64,000 nt of DNA from positions 60,248,768 through 60,312,767 of the forward strand of contig JAHLJT010009419.1 in assembly GCA_031308135.1 (NCBI GenBank). The letters run 5' to 3'. The stretch comes from Acheta domesticus (taxonomy: Eukaryota; Arthropoda; Insecta; Orthoptera; Gryllidae). The first letter of the stretch is position 1. Each line of letters begins with the position of its first letter. Below the pieces are notes generated by a model. That model made no database searches. It saw only the letters and a list, made by a program, of their open reading frames with translations, and was not told the origin of the DNA. Both the position numbers and the translations under genes were made by a program. This document shows, piece by piece, positions 35,548-45,560 of this stretch.

Positions 35548-36290
35548 CATTATCCTATCAGGCATTTATTGTTCATCTACGTTGTTTCCATCAACGTTCG
35601 TTGACCCTAGCATTTCACAACCTTTACTTCCGGTATTTCGCCCGCATTACAACATCGCGTCCTTATCGTCTACATCTTCTCCCTTCGTGAACATGCATTC
35701 ATCTTCCTGGCTCTTGAGGTGGCGTGCAGGATTCTTAATGGGAAGAAAGAAGTCATACCAATACTATTATATTAAAAGAAACACAACAAATTTGATTATA
35801 TGCAGATGTAAACGAATTTCGTTACTTTTTCGATATCGTTACTGGTACAACAATTCTGCTTGTAGCTCCGTTAACTCTAGATCAATTTGTTTTTACCAAA
35901 AAGTGTTAAATTTAGCAAACAATCAAGGTGTTCCGGTGATTTTTCGTGCCTTTGATTTCCACTACCTAATTTTTTAATATCACTGAATAAAACTAACAGT
36001 TCCAGAAAAGAAGCTCCGAACGGTACAGCACATCTGACTGTTATCACGCGAATCATGTGAAGGCAGTGCAAGAAAAATACGCTTTCCCTAGGCAAGCCTT
36101 CTTCACTGAATGAATATCAAGATGCTTTGATTAGTAATTGCACTGTTCGTCGCCTTAGGATTGGAAAGGGAGAGAGAGACGTATAGGTTCGATTTGCCCT
36201 AGTTTCCGCCATATCATGGTGCTGCCATTGGTGTAAACTGGGGGTGAGATTGTATTATAACGTGTCTCTTCCTGTGCCTTGGCCCATGGT
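35548..36290. other. No supported feature
   Basis: A 155-codon plus-strand frame (35510-35977) starts inside the SINE and runs into AT-rich DNA. It shows no domain and a composition typical of chance reading. No gene is called. Confidence 0.4.
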
Positions 36291-36293
36291 ACA

Positions 36294-36317
36294 TGGTGCC
36301 ATGGTACCATGGCACCA
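36294..36317. repeat. Perfect 24-bp palindrome built from CCATGG, GGTACC and TGGCACC
   Basis: Positions 36294-36317 equal their own reverse complement exactly; the centre is GGTACC at 36303-36308. The left flank CCCATGGTACATGG repeats parts of the same word. It could form a cruciform. No known site is assigned. Confidence 0.9.
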
Positions 36318-36502
36318 CGCCCATTGTGCGCGTGTGGGCGCGGAGCTGGCGCCAAGCCGCCGAGGTTCATTTAAATCCAATAGTTGGTAATAGATCGCAT
36401 TCTACAGGAGGATACACTCCCCACAGGTCATATAGGTGCATTATAATGCGTTTCCTTTTCTGGTCACCGCAGCGCTGTGGCATATGGACCAGTACTACAC
36501 GA

Positions 36503-36530
36503 GAGGAGGAAATGTTGAGAATTCCTCCTC
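36503..36530. repeat. Short perfect hairpin (9-bp stem, 10-nt loop)
   Basis: GAGGAGGAA at 36503-36511 pairs with TTCCTCCTC at 36522-36530. There is no poly-T or other terminator context, so it is recorded only as structure. Confidence 0.5.
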
Positions 36531-36689
36531 CAAGCGATTTTGAGTTTTCACACATCTAAAAAGGACTTGCAGAATAAAAACTCGATCAAAGGCAATTTCC
36601 GATAACTGTGAACTAAATAACAGACAATTCTCCTCTTTTTTTATTCAGACTTTTTCAAATACAAATTCTAATACACGGGTTAAGAGTTA

Positions 36690-36840
36690 AATAGTTAATA
36701 GTTCAAGAAAAATTAAAAAAAAGATTAACAAAAAGATAAAGGTTTAAAAAAAGAGAAAAAAAGGAGTTAATAGCTAAAAAAGCTAAAAAATGGGAAAGGG
36801 GGAGAAAAAAGGGGAAAAAAATTAAAAAAGAAAAGAGGCA
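36690..36840. repeat. Purine (A/G)-rich low-complexity tract
   Basis: AAAAAAG, AAAGGGGG and AGTTAATAGCTAAAAAA-type words occupy about 150 bases. On the minus strand it is a T/C tract directly after the stop codon of the candidate exon at 36822-37076. Confidence 0.8.
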
Positions 36841-37076
36841 TTTAATTTGGATCTGCAGTGTTCTGCTCCATGAGTGACGAGTGCTGCTCCGGTACTACTG
36901 CTACTGGCGTTGGTGCGGTGAGGGCGGGGGGCACAGACTTTGTCAACGATCTCTCTGTACTCGCGCAGGGCGAGGTAGGGCCTGGCCGCGTGGGCGAAAT
37001 AGCATGCTGCGCTCCCGGTGATGGCTTCAGCTATAATGCGCTGTCTTAGTTTTTTCAGCTGATAGCCATTCGAGAC
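36822..37076 (-). CDS. Candidate coding exon of an unrecognised gene (3' terminal)
   Basis: On the minus strand a T/C-rich tract ending in TTACTTAAG precedes 37076. From there an open frame of 84 codons runs in phase to a stop at 36822-36824. It includes RIIAEAITGSAACYFAHAAR and PYLALREYREIVDKV, a mix of helix-forming and charged residues instead of low complexity, and most codons in that part end in G or C although the surroundings are AT-rich. I do not recognise the family. Against it: the acceptor is AAG, not CAG, a 63-codon frame exists on the other strand, and no upstream exon was located. It could be a pseudogene or transposon fragment. Exon status is inference. Confidence 0.25.
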   Translation of the reverse strand, partial: VSNGYQLKKLRQRIIAEAITGSAACYFAHAARPYLALREYREIVDKVCAPRPHRTNASSSSTGAALVTHGAEHCRSKLNASFLF

Positions 37077-38118
37077 CTTAAGTAAAAAAGTATATGGAAG
37101 TAAAAAAAGGTTATTCGTTAATTGCATTCAAAAGCAAATATGTGAGAAGGACATTCCGTCCCCAGAGAAACCGCCAGTGGGCTCTTCTTTCCTCGGGTTT
37201 GAACTTTCACTGAACAATTTTGGAAATTTTGCGTTGTCAGTCACCATCTCATCTACGTCACTCGCCAATCACAGCTATTCCCCTGCGTCTCTGTAAATTC
37301 GTATTATGTTGTGCCAACTACGACATTTAGTCCTATCCCGAGCGGAAAGTTCCAGTCTGCGTCGATCGGTGGTTTTATTTTTCATGCTGTCCTCTTTCTC
37401 TATCACGATCCATCTAGTCCGTGTCATCTCGGTTGACGTCACATCGTCTTTGCTTGAATGGAAATTTAATATTATTTGTAATATTATTATAATATAAGTT
37501 TAAAATGTTATCAGTTTAATCAATAATATAAGTGATATAATAATAGTTTATAATAATATTATTTGTGCGAATTCAGTCACTAAACATCACAATACAGTGA
37601 ACAGTGCGAAACATCACAATAATTAATTAATTTTTATTCAATTTTGTGTCTAGATACAATGATGATATAATCAGGGATTCTAATGATCTGCCGTAACTTT
37701 TATATTAGAACAACGTGTAATACCTTACATGGCGTCGTTTCGCTCCCTCGCTTCATTCTCCCTACACAGGGAATGTCCCATTCTCCCTAAAGGCGAATGG
37801 GACATTCCATTGACATAGCTGGGCAGATATTCAACATTCCTCGAACAGTGGTGTCATCTATATCGGAAATTCCTCCCAATAATGAATTTTATTTGCCATC
37901 GTTAGTGGATGACCGAGGGTACTCACTTGACCCAATATCGACAAATTTCATCGTAATAATTGTAAACGCAGGTATTGCATTAATAGCACCTTACTAACTG
38001 GACACTGGTATTCAAACTATTCAACTCCCCAATGCCATTAAATGTTCAGGAATGATTTAATGGCATCTAAAGAGTATATAATGCGCCGTAACCGCAATAA
38101 TAATCAGAAGAAAATGCA
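37077..38118. other. AT-rich stretch, nothing supported
   Basis: AT-rich with TAATATAATA-like words (37470-37560). The word CATTCTCCCTA/GGGAATG recurs near 37755-37790. No gene was recognised. Confidence 0.45.
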
Positions 38119-39618
38119 ACTAGTGGTGCTACAAAATAGCACAGACTTTCCCGTATTAGTTTTCTATTTATTTTGATCTCGACTACTTATTCGGAATTGC
38201 ACATTTTCTTGCCAGCTGCCATTTATCGACACCCAAACTATTTTTTTGAGATTATCTTAATTTTCCGGTTTCCTAATAGTAGAACAGAAATATTATTTTA
38301 AGAATATTAAAGAGATGTAAAACCTTGTCCTAAATGGCAAAATTGTTTGAAAAATTTGGAACCCATTTTTTAAGAAAATAGCGTTAAGCGCTACGGTAAA
38401 TTCGAAATTTGAAGCTCTATTTCACAGATAATTTTGGAGTTTTGGAAAACCTGCATCCAAAGTCATTTGAAGAACATTACCTCACAAATGCAATAGTGTT
38501 TACAAATTGCTGGAAATGTGCATATTAACGGTGTGAGAGATCATACAATCATTACAATTGTGTATTTTTTGAAAAAACAAAAAACAATACCTCAAAATAA
38601 ACATTACGTCATATTAAAGAGTATGTTTAGCACTATCAGTTCGAAAAGTTTGAAGAAAAATTTGAAACCATTAATGAAAAAATGGCAACTGAGCGTTTCT
38701 AAAATTGCGGAATTTTGAGCTAGTTTGCACAGAAAACGGTTGAATATTCGAGAAACTTTGTGAGACATTATTTAAAGCACATGTACTAATAAAAATAAAA
38801 AAGTTGATCAAATCGCCGCTAATATAAACGACGTGAGAGACAAGTCACAAAATTTCATATTGTAATTTTTGAAGAAACAAAATAATAGAGCAAAATGGCG
38901 TTTATGTAATTTTATAGAGTACATTTAGCACTATTCTTACAAAAAGTGTTTAAAAAATTTGTAGTCTTTTGAGAAATTGTCCTTTTGTTATTTTTTAAAA
39001 AGGCACATATTGCACTCAATATTGCGCGAAAACTACTAAAAGTTTCCAAAAAATGTACATAACATTAATGAAAGAATAAATTATGGACGACAAATTTTAT
39101 TTGAAGGAAAAATCTGTACCTTCAATTCTGTAGCTGTAGGATGCCACCGTTTTAAATTCAAACTTTCTCAACTTTCGAAAATTCAGAGTTAACCGTGAAA
39201 ATCAGATCTATGCCACCTTAATAAGTGCATTTTACTCTATTCTTACAAGAAATTTAAAGACAAAATTTGGAGCCGTTTGTGAGAAAAGTTTGAAAATGTC
39301 CGGGGGGCTTCATGTAAAGTACCCTCAAATTTTGAAGAAAGATTTTCAAAATCGAGGCGCCACGAGTGGACGCAGATCGACCGGGGAATATCCATTTTGG
39401 AAGAAATCGCAGGTATGGTTTACGCGCTAGTGTTGTTCACAGACGGACAGACAGACAGAGGGACAGACGGACGTTTTGAAAAGACCCACTTTTTCGGTAT
39501 CAGGGGACCTCAAAACGTGTATTTGCGTTGAAATCTCCAAATCGATTTTCCGCAGCGTTACATAACTTTCCCTATACTACGTAGATTACTCCGTATATAC
39601 GTACGTATACGGGAAAGT
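38119..39618 (-). mobile_element. Family H element, copy H7 (best preserved long copy)
   Basis: On the minus strand it starts at 39618 with ACTTTCCCGTATACGTACG; the 8-bp ACTTTCCC pairs with GGGAAAGT (plus strand ACTTTCCC at about 39566-39573). A GTCY tract lies at about 39442-39472 (plus-strand gacggacagacagacag). Four internal repeats are marked by cores near 39273, 38966, 38669 and 38364, a period of 297-308 bp. The inverted motif ACTTTCCCGTATTAG lies at about 38145 on the plus strand. A perfect 6-bp terminal hairpin (GTGCTA/TAGCAC, about 38126-38142) and the terminus at 38119 complete the copy. T residues flank both ends in element orientation. No transposase frame. Confidence 0.82.
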
Positions 39619-40125
39619 AAACATACCAGAAGGTACCCAAATAAAAGTAGTTTCCATAGTTACTCTCAGAGTTGCCCAAACTAAACCAAAATTGCGTAAA
39701 AATGTTTCCCCTAAATTTTGGAAACATTTTGAGTTTTTAAGTCTTGGAATAATGTTTGGGTAGTTTAGTAGATTTCTATATAGTGAGCACTTATCAGACT
39801 CTAATTTTCTTTAAAATGTTATAGGTTTTGTCATTAAATACAGATATTGTTGCGAATATATTATTTTTTCATTTACAGAGATAGAAATTGAATAATGTTT
39901 TATGTTTAAATGAATGCTCATGAAAATTATAGTTATACTAATTTATTAATTTATCAAAATCGTCAATAACATCAGTCAAATCAAAAATTAAGTGATGAGC
40001 TTCCAAGTCCTTCCCCATCGTGGTATTGCTAGGGTTCATTTAGGATTAAAAATCGCCGTAGTTAATTCCAGGATTAAATAATTTAAAAAGGAATTAACTA
40101 GTAGTGTGTTCGAGTAACTTCGTGG
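39619..40125. other. AT-rich stretch between H7 and H8
   Basis: No supported gene or repeat. Confidence 0.5.
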
Positions 40126-40133
40126 GAGACAGT

Positions 40134-40474
40134 AAGATGTCGTTAGATGTCGTTAGATGTCGTGAGAAAAGTTTGATAGTGTCCGGGAGGCTTCATGTAA
40201 AGTACCTGCAAATTGTGAAGATAGTTTTTCAAAATCGCGGAGTCTCGAATGGAGCCAAATCGACCTCGGAATATCCATTTTGGAAGAAATCGTGGTTTAG
40301 GCGCTTGTGTTGTTCAAAGTCTGACGGACGGACAGACAGGCGTTTTGAAAAAAAAACACTTTTTCGGTAACTGGGTACCCCAAAACGTGTATTTTCGTTT
40401 AAATCTAAAAGTCGATTTTCCGCAGCATTACATAACTTTCGTTATACTACGAATATTACTTCGTATATAAGATG
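40134..40474 (-). mobile_element. Family H 5' portion, copy H8, with a 10-bp triplication at its inner junction
   Basis: The sequence from about 40162 (AGAAAAGTTTGATAGTGTCC) to about 40474 matches H7 39281-39618: GGCTTCATGTAAAGTACC, CCATTTTGGAAGAAATCG, a short gacggacggacagaca tract, GCAGCATTACATAACTTTC. The outer hairpin half is degraded (TATAAGATGAGTG). The inner breakpoint is marked by AGATGTCGTT repeated three times (about 40136-40165). The 88- and 73-codon frames across it are element sequence. Confidence 0.65.
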
Positions 40475-40945
40475 AGTGAAAATGGCTTGCCACAAGCCCA
40501 ATTAATTTTATATTCGTTGATTCTGTGTCTTGAGACATTCACTTCTTGCGGTAGGTTTCTCCGGAAATTGGATCGAAGGCAACTCTTTGAAAATTCCGCT
40601 TTCCAAGGTTACGACAATTGCTAATCCCCGAGGAGAATTTCTATACATAAGCAATGATTTGAAACTAAATACACGAGAAAGCACTTAAAAAGAAATATGT
40701 TTAACGAGATAATCAATTGAAAGACATATTTCTTCTGAGAATAAGTGTTAAAGAAGTGAATATTTAGCACTGAAAACGCATTAACAGATATTTAATTTGG
40801 GCTATGAGGAAGATCTCTGGAAAGTAAAATCAGAGAATGTTTTTGACTGTCAGTGCAAGCAAATATGATCCAAAATCTGAAGATGATTACAAAAGCTCTT
40901 TGCAGTGCTGGCGTAGGAATGCAGGAAGACTCACGAGAGAGCCTG
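40475..40945. other. AT-rich stretch, nothing supported
   Basis: No recognised element or gene. Confidence 0.5.
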
Positions 40946-41190
40946 CCTGTGTGTGAAGAGTTCGCCAGGGCGAGGGAGTGCGATCGGGAGGTCGGCCGCT
41001 GCGCCTTCGCTCTCCCGGCCGCCGCCCCCTCCCTCTCGGCCCAGGCAATTCGCGCCGCTCCGCGCCGGGCCGCGCCGTCAAATTGGAATTACGAACCTCG
41101 CTCCGCCGCGCCCCGCCGCTCTCTGCTTCTCCACCACCTGCTCGCACCTCCGCCGCCGCTATCGCCTCTCACGCCTCCAATGCCCGAATT
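40946..41190. other. CpG-rich patch (possible promoter or 5' exon)
   Basis: About 240 bases of GC-rich, CpG-dense sequence (CGGCCGCTGCGCC, GCGCCGGGCCGCGCCG) carry open frames in several phases (175, 123 and 79 codons plus, 86 minus). No frame has a domain. The longest frames run directly into the ATT microsatellite as poly-Ile/Leu/Tyr, which argues against coding. Confidence 0.35.
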
Positions 41191-41199
41191 AATGAAGAC

Positions 41200-41228
41200 A
41201 ATTACTACTACTACTATTATTATTATTG

Positions 41229-41280
<52 letters not shown>

Positions 41281-41290
41281 TATTATTTCA
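41200..41290. repeat. (ATT)n microsatellite with ACT interruptions
   Basis: More than 20 ATT units run from about 41210 to 41287, preceded by ACTACTACTACT. It explains the poly-Ile and poly-Leu tails of the neighbouring open frames. Confidence 0.95.
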
Positions 41291-41589
41291 CTTCCTCCCA
41301 TACACCGTCGGTGCTGCTCACACCACCCCCTCATTTTCAAGCAAACTAGTCCTCGGATCTGCCCAAAGTATTTCGCATGAATTTAATTTGCTGAATGTAC
41401 TGATTCTCGTACATAGAATTATTCTTTAACATACGGTAAACCCACATTTTTCGCCGTTTTAAGAGATACGACGGATGGCAGTGTAGTTTCAGGATTAGAT
41501 AACGTGAGATATCTCTAATCGAGGGATTCTAGTTCAGAACGTAATATACCGTATTATTCTTAACAAGATAAGTCGAACGAGGGTCGCAG

Positions 41590-41925
41590 TGTGCACACTA
41601 AGTCACCTCTACAGCTCTTTCCACAGCCTCCGTCCGCGTCACCATCCCCATCACCATTATCAGCATCGTTACCTTCACCATCACCGTCATTACTAACACT
41701 ACCGTTACCGGCACCTTTAGCGCCGGCGGCTCTCTGTCACCGTGTGCGCCATCACCACCGTCTCCGCCTGCACCGCCGCTCCCCTTGCGCCGGCGGCGGC
41801 GGCACGGTCGCCATGGCCCCGGTGGCGCCACCACAAACCGCGCCGTCACCTCCACCGTCGCCACGCCCACCCAAGAGGAAGGGGTGAAGCCGGAGGGCGA
41901 GGGGGGCGCCGAGCTCCTTTGAATG
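41590..41925. repeat. CpG-rich, CCG/CAC/CATCAC-rich low-complexity segment
   Basis: Imperfect 6-9-mers such as CACCATCACC, CACCATTATC and CCGTTACCGGCACC occur from 41640 to 41735. They are followed by CCGCCG/CGGCGG-type sequence to about 41890. Plus and minus frames (98, 90 and 119 codons) are all low complexity. Confidence 0.6.
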
Positions 41926-42035
41926 AAGTGCCTCAAGATCCGGACGTGCCCATTCACACTGCTTTATCTGCTCTTTTCCTCGCCCGGCTCCCGATAACAG
42001 CGCCCTTCAAATAAGTTTGCGCCGTAAAAACGTCG
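41905..42035. promoter_or_regulatory. Candidate conserved noncoding segment
   Basis: After the low-complexity block the sequence becomes complex and balanced (GAAGTGCCTCAAGATCCGGA, TGCTTTATCTGC, CCCGATAACAG, GCCGTAAAAACG). It holds GATA words on both strands and a posterior-Hox-like GCCGTAAAA. No splice signals were convincing. Regulatory status is inference. Confidence 0.15.
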
Positions 42036-42595
42036 CCTGGTAATGCTCTGAATTTGTATTTCTCTTTCGGTGAAGAAGATCTGGAAGTTGTGTCTCGCTA
42101 CTCTCTCGATATTATCTATTAAAGAGAAGTGTTATTTGTAGATACTCATACATGCACTTCGTTCTTCAAGTCGTTACTGTGTCTTCAAATTGAATAAAAG
42201 TTCGATCGTACCTGTTATTGTCTTGCAAAGTATTTTTCTGAAGAAATGTACTCGTTTAACTGCAATATCTTCATACTTAATCGTAGTTTCTGAAAATCAC
42301 AAGATAGGAGATCATTCTAAAGAGTGATGAATAATAATGATGATATACATAGAGTGCTATATAATGATATTGACCGAAGCATACCCTGTTATACATTTTG
42401 TGAGTTACTTGCTATATTTGTAAGATAAAACTGTTGTCTTCTGTAAAACAAACAAAAATGATTCACAACCGCAGCTCTAATTAGAAGTAGAGTCGTTTCA
42501 GTTGTTAGAGCTGTTCGTATTTTGCATTTCAAAATACGAACACGTGCATACGTGCTCTTTGAATTGTTATTAAAGTCATATAAAAAAAAGTATCC
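42036..42595. other. AT-rich stretch, nothing supported
   Basis: No recognised repeat or gene. CACGTG-containing GAACACGTGCATACGTGC lies near 42538. Confidence 0.45.
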
Positions 42596-42740
42596 ATTCC
42601 ACGATTACATTACAATTGGATTTCTTGTGACAGGTTTCCTTATTCAATGAAACAAAACCTGAAGAAACTAATTTTGTTCACAAGCTACCAAAAATGCCTC
42701 ATGAAAACTTATTACCACAAATGACAGATGTCAAATTTTA
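42596..42740. repeat. Dispersed repeat D, copy 1
   Basis: CACGATTACATTACAATTGG, TTTCTTGTGACAGGTTTCCT, AAACAAA-CCTGA, and CAGATGTCAAAT recur in the same order at 49993-50133. The pair is about 140 bp, diverged mainly in the middle. No terminal inverted repeats were found, so the class is unknown. Confidence 0.65.
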
Positions 42741-44380
42741 GAATACAAGTGGTCTGTAGCTGCAAAACTGCTTCTGCCGAACGTATCAAAAATGGGGAAC
42801 TACAACAGCAAATAGTGACTGTTTTAAAAGGTCACACAAGAATACTGAAGCTCCATTTCTGCCAGTTACAACAATTCGGTTGTGTCGTAAATGCGATGCG
42901 CACAGTATGAGAATATACTCGTAACACCAAATGTGATCAATGGCGGATTAACATAAATATTCTGGCATTTTCGGTCAAAATCAAAACTTTCATTATTTTG
43001 GTGTTTTTCCAGTCTTTTTGTGAATCTAACGATTAACACGTCTCTCATTGCCAGTGGCTACTTAGTTTTCCGTCAATGTATGTGCATATTCGAAATAAGT
43101 AATATGGATTATGAAACCATGATGTAATTATGAATACACTAATTTGAAGAGTACGATACTCGTTCATTCCTCGCTCCACATATAACACTTCTTACTCATA
43201 TATCGATGTATCGATTTTATATTTACTTTTCTACGTCTAATGATAACTATTATAAATTGATCCTAGTTATCATTTCCTCCTTTTCTCAACCATTTAGCGG
43301 TGTTTTCATTTCCATGCTGGATTCAGTCCCGTTCAACAATAGAGTATTTTGCTGGGCCAGTGTGGTTTACCGTCACCTACCCCAGGGTCGTCTCAACACG
43401 CCTACCGGTGTTGCCAGTCCGAGACCAAGATTCTGAGTCTCAGGCTTGTCTTACACCTTCATAGGTCAAAAATCAATGACAATTTTTAAGAGAATTTTAC
43501 AGCGCCAACCATCGACTTCGAAGGTTGTAGGGTCTCTGCATACTGTACGTGCAACAATAAATCTCTTTCAGTACTTCGTTAACTACGGTGAGGATAGAAG
43601 GGGTGTTGATAAACAGCAATGAAAGGAAAACGGTCGTTTTGACGACGAAGAGAAGCAGAACCGTCCCACGGGAGCGCGCCCAAACCAGAGAAACCGCAAG
43701 GGACGGAGGCTGGGCTAGCTCCCCCGGGAGGCAACTGCCCCAGCTCGTGAACGAACGTAAAGTGTGTGCGGACGTGTGAGATCCACAAAAACCTTTGATT
43801 CTTTGCAGCGATTGCTCCCGAATTTTGTATGAACACGTGAAGAGATTTCACTTGAACTATCGGGAAGTTTGAAATCTTTGCGTTGCTCCAAATGTGATTA
43901 AATTCCAATATTTGTGTTACGATGGGAACGATGGAATCTTAAATGCATGAAGGCAACATTATTGCCGGGGGACGCGGAGTGAGGGCAGAGCGGGCTGGCC
44001 TGTCTAATAGGTGATTGTGATAGACTGTTTTTAGCGTCGGAGATGCACTAAGCTAACTCAAATAAGAGAAACGGTTTTCATTGATCTGTTTATTTAATGA
44101 TTAAAACATTTTTGTAGACGTTTTGGCAAAATGTTCAGGTCACCTGATACTATAAAAATGGAACCACCAAAATGTCATGATGACAGAAATTGAGCTTAAT
44201 TGTGTTTATACAGTTAACAGAGAATTTTGTGCATAATGCAAAGTTAGTTTTCAAACATCATCCTTCAAATTAATTTGAAAACTTAGACAACATATTGATT
44301 TAATATCACGCGGTGTTAGAGTCCTCTAATATGTTAACAATTCAGGATTTTGTATTTTCCATTTCTCCCTTACATCCGCC
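42741..44380. other. AT-rich stretch with a small GC-rich patch
   Basis: A patch at 43660-43770 has opposite frames (63 plus, 109 minus). The minus frame has no domain. Nothing else is supported. Confidence 0.4.
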
Positions 44381-44384
44381 CAGT

Positions 44385-44600
44385 AACCGGCGAAGGCAGA
44401 GGCGAGGGCAGCAGAGATAAGGCTGATGTATGTGTCTGTGGCAGGCGCATGCCCGCTGCCCGACGCTAGGGGCCACTTCCGCATCCGCCGCCGCCACCGC
44501 CGCCGCTGCCACCATGCCCGGGGGCGGGCGCGTCGCTGGCAAGATCGGAATCATCTCCTCTTTCGGAAACGGTGAGTGGCGCACGCTGCCCCAGCCGCAC
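44385..44600. promoter_or_regulatory. CpG-rich island around a candidate first exon
   Basis: CpG-dense sequence with GCC/CCG repeats (CCGCCGCCGCCACCGCCGCC near 44486-44505) surrounds an ATG in strong context, flanked by AT-rich DNA upstream and a CT-rich tract downstream. This is consistent with a 5' UTR and promoter region. It is inference, with no TATA box or initiator assigned. Confidence 0.3.
44514..44571 (+). CDS. Candidate first coding exon of an unrecognised gene
   Basis: The ATG at 44514 has the context GCCACCATGC, a full vertebrate-style Kozak match. It opens 19 codons, MPGGGRVAGKIGIISSFGN plus one base, ended by ACG|GTGAGT, a strong splice donor at 44572. Most codons end in G or C. 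The frame also stays open upstream to a possible acceptor (TGTCTGTGGCAG before 44448), so the exon might be internal. Downstream of the donor the sequence is a CT-rich tract typical of an intron. The protein family is not recognised and no second exon was found in this window. The minus strand also has weakly exon-like sequence overlapping here, so strand is not certain. Confidence 0.28.
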
Positions 44601-44609
44601 CGCACCTCA

Positions 44610-45115
44610 CCCCTCTCTCGAGACTCCTCATTCTTCACTCCACATTCTTCACTCCTTACTCCTCATTCGTCGTTCCTCATCCCTCACTCTCGACCCATCA
44701 CCTCTCACTCCTCAATACTCATTTATCATTCCTTAATCTTTACTTTTCATTCCTCACTTCTCACCCCTCACTTCTCTCCTCACTTCACTCCTCACTCCTC
44801 ATTCTTTACTCCTACTTCCTCAATCTTTACTCCTCACCCCTCGTTCATCATTCTTCACTCTTCACACCTTATTCTTCATTCCTCCCCCTACTACTACTCC
44901 CCTCCCACTCCCCCTCCCCTTTCAATTAATTATTCACCTTCTTCAGCCCTCACTTCTCTCTCCTCACCCCTCATCCCTACTCCTCACTTCTCACCCCTCA
45001 CTCACTTATCACCCCACACTCCTCCCCCCTCCCCTTCACTCCTCCCCCTCACTCCTCCCCCCTCACACCTCCCCCTCACTCCTCACCCTCCCCATCACTT
45101 CTGACTCTTCACTTT
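44610..45115. repeat. CT-rich degenerate minisatellite (CACTCCTCATTCCTC-like)
   Basis: Irregular repeats of CACTCCTC, CATTCCTC, CACTTCTC and CACCCCTC run for about 500 bases. Open frames of 117-224 codons across it are Ser/Pro/His/Leu low complexity. Confidence 0.85.
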
Positions 45116-45339
45116 CCAGTCCTTCCCATTCAGCCCCGCCCCCTCACGGCACTTCCAGATTCGTCCAAGTTCCACGAGTATTTATACCTCGCGACTCTCC
45201 TCTACGTCACACTGCCCGCACCCTACCTTGCCATACACTTCTTTCCTCCCTGCTCTCAATCTCACTCTACACAGCCGCGCCCCATCACACCTTTCCATTC
45301 CCTGTATCCACCATGCCCTGTCATTCCACGCCAATTTCA

Positions 45340-45560
45340 TTTCCTCCACTCGCATCCCCCAGGCTCCATTCGGCCCGCTCCAATTTTGCCAGGCTCCACT
45401 CCGCCACACTCCACTCCCCCACGCTCCACCCCACCACGCTTCACACCCCCACGCTGCACTCCACCACGCTCCACTCCACCACGCTCTATCACGCCCCCCT
45501 CCATTCTCCGCCTCAATCACACTCCCCTCTACCACGCTGCCTTCCTCTGATCCAGATTGT
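45340..45560. repeat. CCACGCTCCACTCCAC minisatellite
   Basis: Units such as CCACGCTCCACTCCAC and CCACACTCCACTCCCC repeat from about 45390 to 45495 in a wider pyrimidine-rich region. Frames on both strands (117-158 codons) are repeat translations. Confidence 0.8.

Noticed and set aside
35510..35977. 155-codon open frame
   Set aside because: It starts inside SINE S4 and runs into AT-rich DNA. No domain, and chance composition.
41226..41349. Poly-Leu/Ile/Tyr membrane-like frames
   Set aside because: They are direct translations of the (ATT)n microsatellite in three phases.
44381..44443. Minus-strand micro-exon reading TYISLISAALASAFAGYWAD with a GTAAGG donor
   Set aside because: The segment is itself a pyrimidine tract on that strand and overlaps the CpG island of the plus-strand candidate. 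Signals are too weak to list as a feature.
44430..45104. 224-codon open frame on the plus strand
   Set aside because: Only the first part (to the donor at 44571) is exon-like. The rest is translated CT-rich minisatellite.
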